Below are positions 52,023 through 61,139 of a DNA stretch of 64,000 nt, piece by piece. Positions within the stretch are counted from its first letter, which is position 1. Every line of letters starts with the position of its first letter. The stretch is from Gemmatimonadales bacterium. Its GTDB lineage: Bacteria > Gemmatimonadota > Gemmatimonadetes > Palauibacterales > Palauibacteraceae. The notes beneath the pieces are model-generated. The model was not told the DNA's origin. It was given only the letters and a program-made list of their open reading frames with translations, and searched no databases. Position numbers and translations under genes: made by a program. The DNA lies in contig VXOJ01000028.1 of NCBI GenBank assembly GCA_009840115.1, positions 23,698-87,697 on the forward strand. Direction: 5' to 3'.

Positions 52023-53707
52023 TTCGCCTCCCGGGCCATGGTCTCGGGAGCCGACAGGCCGAGCGCCCGCAGCCCGTTGCGCAGCGTGAGCTGCACGGCG
52101 CGCGCGAGCCGGACTCTCGCGGCCCGTTCCGGCACGTCCGCCAGGATTCTCCGCGCCGGATCCAGGTTCCCCTGGTGGTACCAGGCGTTCACGAGCCCCG
52201 CGGTCTCCTCCAGATAGGTGCAGACGAGGTGCGGAGCCCGACCCGCCGCGGCCGTCGCGATGACCTCCGGAAGCCTCATGACGGACAGGGCGACCTCGCG
52301 CTCGGCCGGGGTGCCGAAGGTGTCCGGGACGTCGAGCGAGGCCGGCACTTCGTCGGCGACGATGCCCGCCTTGCGGAACACGCTGCACATGCGCGCATGC
52401 GCATACTGGACCTTGTAGACCGGATTCGCGTCCGACGTATCCAGCGCGAGGTCGAGATCGAAGTTGAGATGGACCTCCGCCCGGCGCATGAGGAAGAAGT
52501 ACCGCGCCACGTCCGGGCCCGTTTCCTCGACGAGTTCGCCCAGCGTCACGAAGCGCCCGGCGCGCTTGCTCATCCGGACTTCCCTGCCGTCGCGCAGGAC
52601 CGTGACGAGCTGGATGATCAGGACCTCGAGCAGATCGGGGTACGACAGCCCCCGCAGGGCCGCCAGCATGCGCTTTTCGTGGCCCTGGTGATCCGCGCCC
52701 CAGACATCGATCGCGAGTTCGAAGCCGCGCCTCGCCTTGTCGAGGTGGTAGGCGAGATCCGGCAGAAAGTACGTAAAGGAGCCGTCGCTCTTGATGAGGA
52801 CCCGGTCCTTCTCGTCGCCGAGATTCGAAGTCCGAAGCCAGGTCGCCCCCTGCGAACGATAGATCAGTTCGCCGGCCTCCAGCGCCTCGAGGAGGCGGTC
52901 GATGGCACCCGACTCGTAGAGCGAGCGTTCGGAGTAGTACAGGTCCATGTGGACGCCGAACCGCGACAGGTCCTCCGCCTGTTCCTCGCGGAGCATCCGT
53001 ACCGCTTCGCGCCGGAAGTGCGCCCGCCGCTCGTCCGGCGCGAGCGAGGCGAGAGTCCCCGGGCCGGCGGCGTCTCGAATCGCCAGCGCCACATCGCGGA
53101 CGTACTCGCCGTGATATCCGCCTTCGGGGATGGCCGCGGGCCGGCCGGCCGCTTCCTCGTAGCGCGCCTCCACGGATTCGCCGAGGAGCTCGATCTGGCG
53201 TCCGGCGTCGTTCACGTAGAACTCGCGCGTCACCTCGTGTCCGGCCCACTCCAGCAGCGCCGCGACCGCGTCGCCGAGCGCCGCGCCGCGACCGTGAGCC
53301 ACGTGCAGCGGTCCCGTCGGATTGGCGGAGACGAACTCCACGTTGACGCGGAGCGCCGGCGAGGCCCGCGTCCGTCCCCAGGCGCGGCCGGCCTCGATGA
53401 CCTCCGCCAGCCGCTGCCAGATGGATCGGTCGGAGAGCCGGAAGTTCAGGAACCCCGGGCCCGCGACTTCCACCTCCGCGATGCCGGCGGCCTCGGCGTC
53501 GATCAGTTCGCGGACGCGCGCCGCGAGCGCGCGGGGGGGCTGGCCCAGTCTCTTCGCGAGCACGAGTGCCGCGTTGGACGCCCAATCTCCGTGCGTCGAA
53601 TCGCGCGGCCGCTCCAGTACCGGAGAAAAGCCCTCGGGAGCCCCGGCGGCGGAGAGGGCGGATCCGAGGGCCTCGGCAAGCCGGGCCGGCCCGGCATCGC
53701 CCGTCAA
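52019..53707 (-). CDS. argS: Arginyl-tRNA synthetase
   Basis: This 562-aa class I aaRS has the HIGH-type motif in NPTGPLHVAHGRG, the KMSKS-type motif as RMSKRAG, and the C-terminal anticodon domain of ArgS. TTG 53707 overlaps the stop of the upstream zinc-ribbon gene by 4 bases (TTGA), making it the best start choice even though TTG is rare. It charges tRNA-Arg. Confidence 0.94.
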   Translation of the reverse strand: MTGDAGPARLAEALGSALSAAGAPEGFSPVLERPRDSTHGDWASNAALVLAKRLGQPPRALAARVRELIDAEAAGIAEVEVAGPGFLNFRLSDRSIWQRLAEVIEAGRAWGRTRASPALRVNVEFVSANPTGPLHVAHGRGAALGDAVAALLEWAGHEVTREFYVNDAGRQIELLGESVEARYEEAAGRPAAIPEGGYHGEYVRDVALAIRDAAGPGTLASLAPDERRAHFRREAVRMLREEQAEDLSRFGVHMDLYYSERSLYESGAIDRLLEALEAGELIYRSQGATWLRTSNLGDEKDRVLIKSDGSFTYFLPDLAYHLDKARRGFELAIDVWGADHQGHEKRMLAALRGLSYPDLLEVLIIQLVTVLRDGREVRMSKRAGRFVTLGELVEETGPDVARYFFLMRRAEVHLNFDLDLALDTSDANPVYKVQYAHARMCSVFRKAGIVADEVPASLDVPDTFGTPAEREVALSVMRLPEVIATAAAGRAPHLVCTYLEETAGLVNAWYHQGNLDPARRILADVPERAARVRLARAVQLTLRNGLRALGLSAPETMAREAK

Positions 53708-54018
53708 GAGCCGGAGCCGCCTTCCGATGATCCGGATGGAGCGGGTTCGGACCCCGACGAGGCGCCGTCTCGCGAAGCCGACGAGTCACCGTCCGGCACC
53801 TTCGCCGCGGTGGACTTCCCGCCATCATCGGCCGGCTGCCGATAGTCGGTGGCGTAGAAGCCGGCCCCCTTGAAGACGATTCCGCCACCGGTCGAAATCA
53901 GCCGTTCCACCTGCTCCTCCCCGCACGACGGGCAGACGCGGATCGCCGCGTCCGACATGCGCTGGAATCGCTCGAAATCGTGTCGGCAACCGCGACATCT
54001 GTATTCGTACGTTGGCAC
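53704..54018 (-). CDS. FmdB-type zinc-ribbon protein
   Basis: This 104-aa protein starts with the FmdB zinc ribbon PTYEYRCRGCRHDFERFQRMSD, with a second Cys pair in CPSCGEEQ, followed by GGGIVFKGAGFYATDYR. A disordered Ser/Gly/Asp-rich tail of about 40 residues follows. FmdB-like proteins are regulators of uncertain role. GTG 54018 fits the family start. It is coupled to argS by TTGA. Confidence 0.85.
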   Translation of the reverse strand: MPTYEYRCRGCRHDFERFQRMSDAAIRVCPSCGEEQVERLISTGGGIVFKGAGFYATDYRQPADDGGKSTAAKVPDGDSSASRDGASSGSEPAPSGSSEGGSGS

Positions 54019-54086
54019 TCGTGCCCCCGGATCCATCCGTGGAACGTCCGGTATGCCCGCAGGGGTCTGCCGCGGGCTGCCAGTTG

Positions 54087-55649
54087 CTAGCCGGGGCGGT
54101 ATTCCCCCCACACGTCGCGCAGCGCGTGGCTGATCTCGCCCAGAGTCGCGCGGCGCCGGACGGCGTCGATCAGTACGGGCAGGAGGTTAGCATCTCCGGC
54201 CGCCGCGCGCCGGATCTCCGCCAGCGACGCTTCCACCTCCGCGCCGTCCCTCCCCGTCCTCAGCCGCGCAAGCCGCCGGCGCTGTTCATCCGCCAGGCGG
54301 GCGAAATCCGGCGCCGTCGGCATCTCGACCGGTTCGGCATCCGCGTGCACGTTCACGCCGACGACCTCGAGTTCACGGCTCTCGACCGCCTCCTGGTGCC
54401 GGCGGGCGGCGAGGTGGATCTCCTCTCGCATGTAGTCGATCGCCTGCACGGGGCCGCCGAGTTCCTCCATGCGCGCGAGGTACTCCGCGGCGTGCGCCTC
54501 GAGGTCGTCCGTGAGCGACTCCACGAACCAGGAGCCTCCCAGGGGATCGACGGTGTCTCCGACGCCCGTCTCGGCGGCCAGGACCTGTTGCGTGCGGAGC
54601 GCGAGGCGGGCGGCGTCCGCTCCGGGGAGCGACAACGCTTCGTCGTAGCTGTTCGTGTGCAGCGACTGCGTGCCCCCGAGGACGGCGGAGAGCGCCTGAA
54701 TCGCGACGCGCACCACGTTGTTCAGCGGCTGCTGGGCCGTCAGCGCGGCGCCGGACGTCTGGGTGTGGAACTTCAGCCGGCAGCTCTCTTCCGCGGCTCC
54801 GAAACGGTCCCGCATGAGTCGCGCCCACATGCGGCGGGCCGCACGGAACTTGGCCACCTCCTCGAAGAACAGCCGGTCGGCCGAGAAGAAGAAGCTGAGC
54901 CCGGGGGCGAAGTCGTCGATCTTCAGCCCCCGCTCGATGGCGCGGCGCACGTATTCGAGCCCGTTGGCGATCGTGAAGGCCAGCTCCTGGGCCGCCGTCG
55001 CGCCGGCCTCGCGGATGTGGTACCCGCTGATGGAAATCGAGCGCCAGCGCGGCATGTCCCGGGCGCAGAAGTCGAACACGTCCGTCACGAACCGAACGCT
55101 CGGCTCCACCGGGTAGATGTACGTCCCCCGCGCGATGAATTCCTTCAATACATCGTTCTGGACCGTGCCCCGGAGCACCGCCGGGTCGATCCCCCGCTCC
55201 TGGGCTACGCCCGCGTACATCGCGAGGAGCACGGGCGCGGTGGCGTTGATCGTCATGGCCGTCGACACGCGCTCGAGCGGGATCTCCTCGAACAGGCGGT
55301 GCATGTCCTCGATCGAATCGATCGCCACTCCGACCCGCCCGACCTCCCCCCGCACCCTGGCGTCGTCGGAGTCGTACCCCATCTGGGTCGGAAGGTCGAA
55401 GGCGACGGAAAGGCCCGTCTGTCCCGACTCCAGCAGATAGCGGAAACGTGCGTTCGTCGCCGCGGCCGTGCCGAAGCCGGCGTACTGGCGCATCGTCCAC
55501 AGCCGGCCCCGGTACATCGTGGGGTACACGCCGCGCGTGTAGGGGAACTCGCCGGGCAGCGCCGGATCCGGGCTCGCGGCGACCGCGTGGTAGACCGGGT
55601 CGATTTCGATGCCGCTCGTCGTGGAAAAGACCGGACGCCGCTCGCTCAC
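54087..55649 (-). CDS. Methylmalonyl-CoA mutase large subunit (catalytic domain only)
   Basis: The enzyme interconverts methylmalonyl-CoA and succinyl-CoA. The 520-aa protein has the N-terminal TIM-barrel segments MYRGRLWTMRQYAGFGTAAATN, SVAFDLPTQMGYDSDD and FNSISGYH-type HIREAGATAAQE, and ends without the ~140-residue cobalamin domain. That domain must be a separate small subunit, not seen in the window. GTG 55649 overlaps the BCCP-like gene stop. Its neighbours are a propionyl-CoA carboxylase set. Confidence 0.92.
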   Translation of the reverse strand: MSERRPVFSTTSGIEIDPVYHAVAASPDPALPGEFPYTRGVYPTMYRGRLWTMRQYAGFGTAAATNARFRYLLESGQTGLSVAFDLPTQMGYDSDDARVRGEVGRVGVAIDSIEDMHRLFEEIPLERVSTAMTINATAPVLLAMYAGVAQERGIDPAVLRGTVQNDVLKEFIARGTYIYPVEPSVRFVTDVFDFCARDMPRWRSISISGYHIREAGATAAQELAFTIANGLEYVRRAIERGLKIDDFAPGLSFFFSADRLFFEEVAKFRAARRMWARLMRDRFGAAEESCRLKFHTQTSGAALTAQQPLNNVVRVAIQALSAVLGGTQSLHTNSYDEALSLPGADAARLALRTQQVLAAETGVGDTVDPLGGSWFVESLTDDLEAHAAEYLARMEELGGPVQAIDYMREEIHLAARRHQEAVESRELEVVGVNVHADAEPVEMPTAPDFARLADEQRRRLARLRTGRDGAEVEASLAEIRRAAAGDANLLPVLIDAVRRRATLGEISHALRDVWGEYRPG

Positions 55650-56149
55650 GACGTCTTCGCCTCGAGCGTTACGAGCACCTGATCGCGGTCCACGACGTCG
55701 CCGGGGCGAACCGCGACCCCGGCCACCGTTCCCGATTCCCGGGCGCGCAATTCGTTCTCCATCTTCATGGCTTCGATCACGACCAGTCCATCGCCCGCGT
55801 CCACGCGCTGCCCGGCTTCCGCGAGGACGCGCGTGATCAGCCCCGGCATCGGGGCGCGCAACTCCCGCGGTCCCGGCTCACCCGCGCTCCGGTCGGCCAG
55901 CGCTCGGAGGGTCCGGGTGCGCTCATCCTCGACCGTGACATCGAACGTCCGGCCGCGCACGGTCACCCGCCACCCCCCGGGCGAGCGGCGCGCGAGCACG
56001 CGATGGTTCGCGCCGTCCAGCGTGAGGTGGACCTCGCCCTCCGCCAGCCACTCGACCCCGGCTTCCCGCTCCGCACCGTTGAGGCGCAGCCCGGAGGCCA
56101 GCCGTTCGACCTCGAAGCTCCCGCCGTCCACCTCGACGTGGTACTTCAT
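55646..56149 (-). CDS. Biotin carboxyl carrier-type protein
   Basis: This 167-aa protein has a C-terminal biotinyl domain with the attachment Lys in EAMKMENEL (K129) and APMPGLI upstream. A ~95-residue N-terminal domain precedes it, like the carrier regions of propionyl-CoA carboxylase alpha subunits. It carries CO2 between the biotin carboxylase and the carboxyltransferase encoded next to it. Confidence 0.92.
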   Translation of the reverse strand: MKYHVEVDGGSFEVERLASGLRLNGAEREAGVEWLAEGEVHLTLDGANHRVLARRSPGGWRVTVRGRTFDVTVEDERTRTLRALADRSAGEPGPRELRAPMPGLITRVLAEAGQRVDAGDGLVVIEAMKMENELRARESGTVAGVAVRPGDVVDRDQVLVTLEAKTS

Positions 56150-56156
56150 GACGGCC

Positions 56157-57647
56157 TCACCACTCCCGGCCCGCCCGCACCCAGGCCGACATCCCGTTCC
56201 CTCCGTCGCGGGCGCGCCGTGCACCGCCGGAAACGACCCGCGGCCGGTCCCGATCCTCGAGGAGCACGGCGGCCGCCATCGCCACATCCCGCAGTCCGGG
56301 ATCCGCGGTCTCTCCGAGTCCGGGGTGTTCCTCCACGTACCGGATGGAGAGGTCGTTCATCCGGTAGTCGGGTTCGTCCATCACCGCGAGGTGCCACGGG
56401 ACGGTCGTTTCGACGCCGCCGATGACGAGCCCTTCGAGCGCGGACCGCATGCGCCGGATCGCCGCCTCCCGATCCGAGGCGTGGACGACGAGCTTGCCGA
56501 GCAGCGAGTCGTAGTGCGGGCCGACCTCCGACCCGTTGCGGATCCCGCCGTCCCACCGCACCCCGGGCCCCGTCGGGACTTCGAGGCGGTCGATGCGACC
56601 GGTCGACGGCACGAACGCGGCGCCGGGATCCTCCGCGTTGATCCGGCATTCGATCGCGTGCCCGCGCGCCGCGGGCGGCTCGCCGCCGCCGAGCAGCGGG
56701 AGCCCACGGGCAACGCGCAGTTGCTGCCGAACGAGGTCGACGCCGGTAACCAGCTCCGTCACGGGGTGCTCGACCTGAATCCGGGTGTTCATCTCGAGGA
56801 AGAAGAACTCCCCTCCCTCGACCAGGAACTCTACCGTCCCCGCGCTCCGGTAGCCGACTGCCTCGGCGGCCCGCACGGCGACCTCCGCCATCCGGCGCCG
56901 CAGGGCGTCGTCGATCGCGGTGGACGGCGCCTCCTCGATCAGTTTCTGGTGTCGCCGCTGGATGGAACACTCACGCTCGCCGAGGTCCACCGTCCGCTCA
57001 TCATCGGCGAGCACCTGGATCTCGATGTGCCGGGGGGCACGCAGGAAGCGCTCCGCGAACACGCGTCCGTCGCCGAAGGCGGCCTGCGCTTCCCGCGTCG
57101 CCCGCCCGAACGCTCCGGCCATCTCCTCTGCTTCGGAGACGACGTGCATGCCCTTGCCGCCCCCTCCCGCCGCCGCCTTCAGGAGGACGGGGAATCCGAT
57201 CCTCTTCGCCTCGCGGACGGCCTCCCGCGACGAAGCGAGCGGGTCGCTGCCCGGGATGACGGGGACCCCGGCCGCCACCATTCGCGCCCGGGCCCGCGTC
57301 TTGTCGCCCATGATCTCGATCGCGTCCGCGGGCGGTCCGACATACACGAGTCCGGCGGCCTCGACGGCGCGCGCGAAGCCCGCGTTCTCGGCCAGAAAGC
57401 CGTACCCCGGGTGAACCGCGCCCGCCCCCGCCTCCCGTGCGGCGGCGAGGAGGCGGTCGATCGACAGGTAGCTCTCCGCGGCGGCGGCCCCGCCGATCCG
57501 GATCGCCCCGCCCGCGAGCAGCACGTGCGGGGCCCGGCGGTCCGCGTCGGAGTACACCGCGACCGTCCCGAGGCCCTCCTCGTGGCAGGCGCGGATGATC
57601 CGAACCGCGATCTCGCCGCGGTTCGCGATCAGAACCTTGTCGAACAT
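56157..57647 (-). CDS. accC: Biotin carboxylase subunit
   Basis: This 496-aa protein starts with FDKVLIANRGEIAVRIIRAC, the biotin carboxylase start. It has the ATP-grasp loop AAGGGGKGMHV, ERDCSIQRRHQKLIEEAP-type GERECSIQRRHQKLIEEAP and FLEMNTRIQVEHPVTE. It carboxylates the biotinyl protein encoded 7 bases downstream. In context it serves propionyl-CoA or acetyl-CoA carboxylase; the gene symbol names the family. Confidence 0.93.
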   Translation of the reverse strand: MFDKVLIANRGEIAVRIIRACHEEGLGTVAVYSDADRRAPHVLLAGGAIRIGGAAAAESYLSIDRLLAAAREAGAGAVHPGYGFLAENAGFARAVEAAGLVYVGPPADAIEIMGDKTRARARMVAAGVPVIPGSDPLASSREAVREAKRIGFPVLLKAAAGGGGKGMHVVSEAEEMAGAFGRATREAQAAFGDGRVFAERFLRAPRHIEIQVLADDERTVDLGERECSIQRRHQKLIEEAPSTAIDDALRRRMAEVAVRAAEAVGYRSAGTVEFLVEGGEFFFLEMNTRIQVEHPVTELVTGVDLVRQQLRVARGLPLLGGGEPPAARGHAIECRINAEDPGAAFVPSTGRIDRLEVPTGPGVRWDGGIRNGSEVGPHYDSLLGKLVVHASDREAAIRRMRSALEGLVIGGVETTVPWHLAVMDEPDYRMNDLSIRYVEEHPGLGETADPGLRDVAMAAAVLLEDRDRPRVVSGGARRARDGGNGMSAWVRAGREW

Positions 57648-57663
57648 CGGGCCTCGGCGGGGA

Positions 57664-59211
57664 TCACAACGGGATGTTGCCGTGCTTCCTGGGCGGGTTG
57701 CGGTCGCGCTTCTCGCCCATGGCCTCGAGTCCCGACACGAGGCGTGCGCGCGTCTCGCGAGGATCGATCACATCGTCGATGAACCCGCGCTCGGCAGCCA
57801 GCCAGGGGTTGGCGAACTTCGCGCGGTACTCCGCTTCGAGTTCGGCCGTGCGCGCCTCGGGGTCGTCGGCCGCGGCGATCTCGCGCCGGTACAGGACCTC
57901 CACCGCACCCTTCGCGCCCATCACCGCGATCTCCGCGCTGGGCCAGGCGAGGTTGAGGTCGCCACGGATGTGCTTCGACGACATGACGTCATACGCGCCG
58001 CCGTATGCCTTGCGCGTGATGACGGTGAGCTTCGGCACGGTCGCCTCGCAGTAGGCGAAGAGGAGCTTCGCGCCGTTTCGGATGATGCCCTCGTGCTCTT
58101 CCCTCAGCCCCGGCAGAAAGCCGGGCACGTCCTCGAAGGTCACCAGCGGAACGTTGAACGCATCGCAGAAGCGCACGAAACGCGCGGCCTTGATACTCGC
58201 GTCGCTGTCCAAGACGCCGGCGAGGACCGCGGGCTGGTTGCCGATGACACCCACCGCGTTCCCGCCGAGCCGGGCGAAGCCGGTGATGATGTTGCGGGCG
58301 TAGTCCTCGTGGACTTCCATCAGGCTTCCGGCGTCCACGACCCGGCGGATGATGTCCAGCATGTCGTAGGGAAGCTTCGGGTCGTCCGGTACGATCTCGA
58401 GAAGCGCCTCGTCGGCCCGGTCCGGCGGGTCCGTCGTCTCCCGCCACGGCGGCGTCTCCTGGTTGTTCGAAGGCAGATAGGACAGGAGGCGCCGCACGGC
58501 GCCGAGCGCCTCGACCTCGGTCCCCGAACGGAAGTGCGCCACGCCCGACCGGCTCGCGTGCACGGCCGCGCCGCCGAGTTCGTCGAAGGTCACGTCCTCG
58601 TGCGTCACCGTCTTCACGACGCCGGGGCCCGTGATGAACATGTGGCTCACCCCGTCCACCATGAACACGAAGTCCGTGATGGCGGGGCTGTAGACCGCCC
58701 CTCCGGAACACGGCCCCAGGATCGCGCTCAGTTGCGGGATCACCCCCGAGGCCAGGGTGTTTCGGAGGAAGATGTCCGCGTAACCGCCGAGAGAGGCGAC
58801 CCCTTCCTGAATCCGTGCGCCGCCGGAGTCGTTGATCCCGATGAAGGGGGCGCCGTTCCTCGTAGCGAGGTCCAGTACCTTCACGATCTTGCCGGCGTGC
58901 GCTTCCGACAGCGACCCCCCGAAGACGGTGAAGTCCTGGCTGAACACGTAGACGATTCGTCCGTCGATGCGGCCGTAGCCCGTGATGACCCCGTCGCCGG
59001 GAATGCGCCGGTCTCCCAGCCCGAAGTCCGTGCAGCGGTGTTCGACGAAGCGGTCGAACTCCACGAAACTCCCCTCGTCGAGCAGGATCTCGAGGCGCTC
59101 CCGGGCCCCCAGCTTGCCGCGCCCGTGCTGGCGGGCGAGCCGGTCCGGGTCTCCGCGGGCGGCGCGTTCGGAGCGGGCCTCGAGTTCGGCCAGCTTTTCG
59201 CGCATGCTCAC
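57664..59211 (-). CDS. Acyl-CoA carboxylase beta (carboxyltransferase) subunit, propionyl-CoA type
   Basis: This 515-aa protein matches PccB-type carboxyltransferases: [55 protein letters not shown] and [14 protein letters not shown]. With the biotin carboxylase and BCCP genes it likely makes methylmalonyl-CoA, which the mutase next converts to succinyl-CoA. GTG 59211 overlaps the upstream stop (GTGA); ATG 59205 is two codons downstream. Confidence 0.93.
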   Translation of the reverse strand: MSMREKLAELEARSERAARGDPDRLARQHGRGKLGARERLEILLDEGSFVEFDRFVEHRCTDFGLGDRRIPGDGVITGYGRIDGRIVYVFSQDFTVFGGSLSEAHAGKIVKVLDLATRNGAPFIGINDSGGARIQEGVASLGGYADIFLRNTLASGVIPQLSAILGPCSGGAVYSPAITDFVFMVDGVSHMFITGPGVVKTVTHEDVTFDELGGAAVHASRSGVAHFRSGTEVEALGAVRRLLSYLPSNNQETPPWRETTDPPDRADEALLEIVPDDPKLPYDMLDIIRRVVDAGSLMEVHEDYARNIITGFARLGGNAVGVIGNQPAVLAGVLDSDASIKAARFVRFCDAFNVPLVTFEDVPGFLPGLREEHEGIIRNGAKLLFAYCEATVPKLTVITRKAYGGAYDVMSSKHIRGDLNLAWPSAEIAVMGAKGAVEVLYRREIAAADDPEARTAELEAEYRAKFANPWLAAERGFIDDVIDPRETRARLVSGLEAMGEKRDRNPPRKHGNIPL

Positions 59212-61139
59212 CGGACGCCCGTCGCTCCCACCCGGCGCCGCGACTCGGTGCGCAGGGTGTCGACGCGAAGCGAGTCGCGCGGCGCAAAGGGAGACGGCGC
59301 CGCTCGGACCTCCGCGAGCCACGTGAGCAGTTCCTCCCGGTCCGCCTCCACGGGCGAACCGTCGACCAGCATGCGGACCTCCGTGGAACGCCGCACGACG
59401 GACCGGCCGGCTTCGGGACGCAGGCGGCCCGTCACGCCTTCGATTTCCGGCCCCGACTCGAGGTATGCGGCGAGCGCGGCAGGAATCGGCAGTCTCGCAC
59501 CGTCGAGCGCGGAGAGCACGAGGAGCGTCGCATCGTGCGCCAGAGCCGGCATAATGTTGTCCCGCAACGTCTTTCGGTATCGTCTCTCATAATCCGCTAC
59601 AAATCGCCGCCACGGCGTGCCCGGGCTGACGCGATCCGTGGCGAGACCGATCACCCGATGGTCCGTCGCGAAGCGTTCGAGACGACGGAGCGCGGCCGGC
59701 TCGGCCCACGCCTCGCTCCCGATCACGATCACGTTGTACAGCCCGTAGTAAAAGAGCTGAGGCGCGACCGCGAGGACGCCGGACGCGGACGCCGCCGGCG
59801 CGAAGACGACGTCCGGCTCCGAGGCCGCGATGACCTCGATGGGCCCCTGAAAGGTCGTGAGCCCGGGATCGTAGCGTTCGTGCCCGACGAGCAGGCCGTC
59901 GTACTCGCGGACCGTTCGCGTGAACGCGGTCACGGCGTCCCCGAGTCCGACCCCGTCCGGCTCGAGCACGGCGACCCGCGGGAGCCGCAGTTCCTCCATT
60001 GTCCAGCGCGCCAGCTCCTCCGCCACATCCGAGGCCCGAGTACCGGCGTCGTACAGGGTGTAGCTCGCCGGCGCGGGTCTCAGCACTTCCGTCGCCGTGG
60101 GGCTGACGATCGGCAGCCTCGGATTCAGGCGGGCCCGGGAAGCCGCCGCGAAAGACTCGGCGCGGAGGGGACCCACGATCGCGACCACATCCCGCCCTTC
60201 GAGCGACCGCACGAGGTCCGCCGCGTTCTCCGGATCCGATGCGTCGTCGAGGAAGATGAGTTCGACATCGAAGCCGGCCGGGCGCTCGACGCGGTACCGC
60301 TCGACCGCGAGTTCGATCCCCTCACGCAGCACCTGGCCCACCTCCGATAGATCGCCGGTGAGCGGAAGGATCGCCCCGATGCGCGCGCCGCCGCTGCCGA
60401 GATCCGTTTCCGCCCCGGCGATCATGTCCGCCGTGACCCGCTCGGGTTCGGCGGGTTGCCCCTCCAGGATGCGAGCGGCAAGACGTCTCGCCTCGTCGCC
60501 CTCCCCTTCGATGACGAGAAGGCGGGCGAGTTGTGCATGAACGACTGCGGCCCCCGCGGTCTCCGGCGGAAAGGCCTCCGCCAGCGGGCGCAGTTCCCCG
60601 ACCGTGAGGGTGGAGGTCAACCGGCGGAGACCCTCGGCGCCGACCGTTTCGAGCCCTCCGGGCGTGGAGAGGATCGCGGCGACCGCCTCGGGCTCGCGGC
60701 TCGTGTCGCCGAGGACCCGCACCAGCCGCTCCAGAATGGCCGTCTCCAGGGGGGCGGCGGGCGCCCGCGCGAGGAGCGCGCCATAGCGATCCGCCGCGGC
60801 GCCCGGGAGCTCTTGCGCCTCCAGCGCCCGGCCCGCCACGGAGAGGGCCCGGTCCGCGAGGGCGCGGAGGGGCTCGACCTGACGCCACGCGGCGTCGAGC
60901 GAATCCCCGCGCGCCGCGGCCTCGGCGAATCGCCCCTGCTCGTAATCCGCCTCGGCGAGGCGAAGCGCGGCGGCCGCTCCTTCCGCGTCGACCGCGCTCG
61001 GTGCCGAGGTCTCGATGGGTGGGTTGCCGGCGATGAACGCACAGCCCGCGGCTGCGAGCAGCACGACGCCGCAGCCAAGGGCTACGCGCCTCCGCGCCGC
61101 TCTTCGCCGCTCGTGGAAGGGGCTACTCCCCTGCCTCAC
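59208..61139 (-). CDS. Lipoprotein with periplasmic-binding-protein fold (LpoA/LppC or branched-chain-binding-like)
   Basis: The 643-aa protein has a lipoprotein signal (LLAAAGC) and an N-terminal ~200-residue helical region that looks TPR-like. A type-1 periplasmic binding domain follows, beginning near [16 protein letters not shown], with [11 protein letters not shown] and AIVGPL. This layout is shared by LpoA-type activators of penicillin-binding proteins and by amino-acid-binding receptors. GTG 61139 overlaps the rpsA 3' end by 17 bases. The assignment between the two is uncertain. Confidence 0.75.
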   Translation of the reverse strand: MRQGSSPFHERRRAARRRVALGCGVVLLAAAGCAFIAGNPPIETSAPSAVDAEGAAAALRLAEADYEQGRFAEAAARGDSLDAAWRQVEPLRALADRALSVAGRALEAQELPGAAADRYGALLARAPAAPLETAILERLVRVLGDTSREPEAVAAILSTPGGLETVGAEGLRRLTSTLTVGELRPLAEAFPPETAGAAVVHAQLARLLVIEGEGDEARRLAARILEGQPAEPERVTADMIAGAETDLGSGGARIGAILPLTGDLSEVGQVLREGIELAVERYRVERPAGFDVELIFLDDASDPENAADLVRSLEGRDVVAIVGPLRAESFAAASRARLNPRLPIVSPTATEVLRPAPASYTLYDAGTRASDVAEELARWTMEELRLPRVAVLEPDGVGLGDAVTAFTRTVREYDGLLVGHERYDPGLTTFQGPIEVIAASEPDVVFAPAASASGVLAVAPQLFYYGLYNVIVIGSEAWAEPAALRRLERFATDHRVIGLATDRVSPGTPWRRFVADYERRYRKTLRDNIMPALAHDATLLVLSALDGARLPIPAALAAYLESGPEIEGVTGRLRPEAGRSVVRRSTEVRMLVDGSPVEADREELLTWLAEVRAAPSPFAPRDSLRVDTLRTESRRRVGATGVR

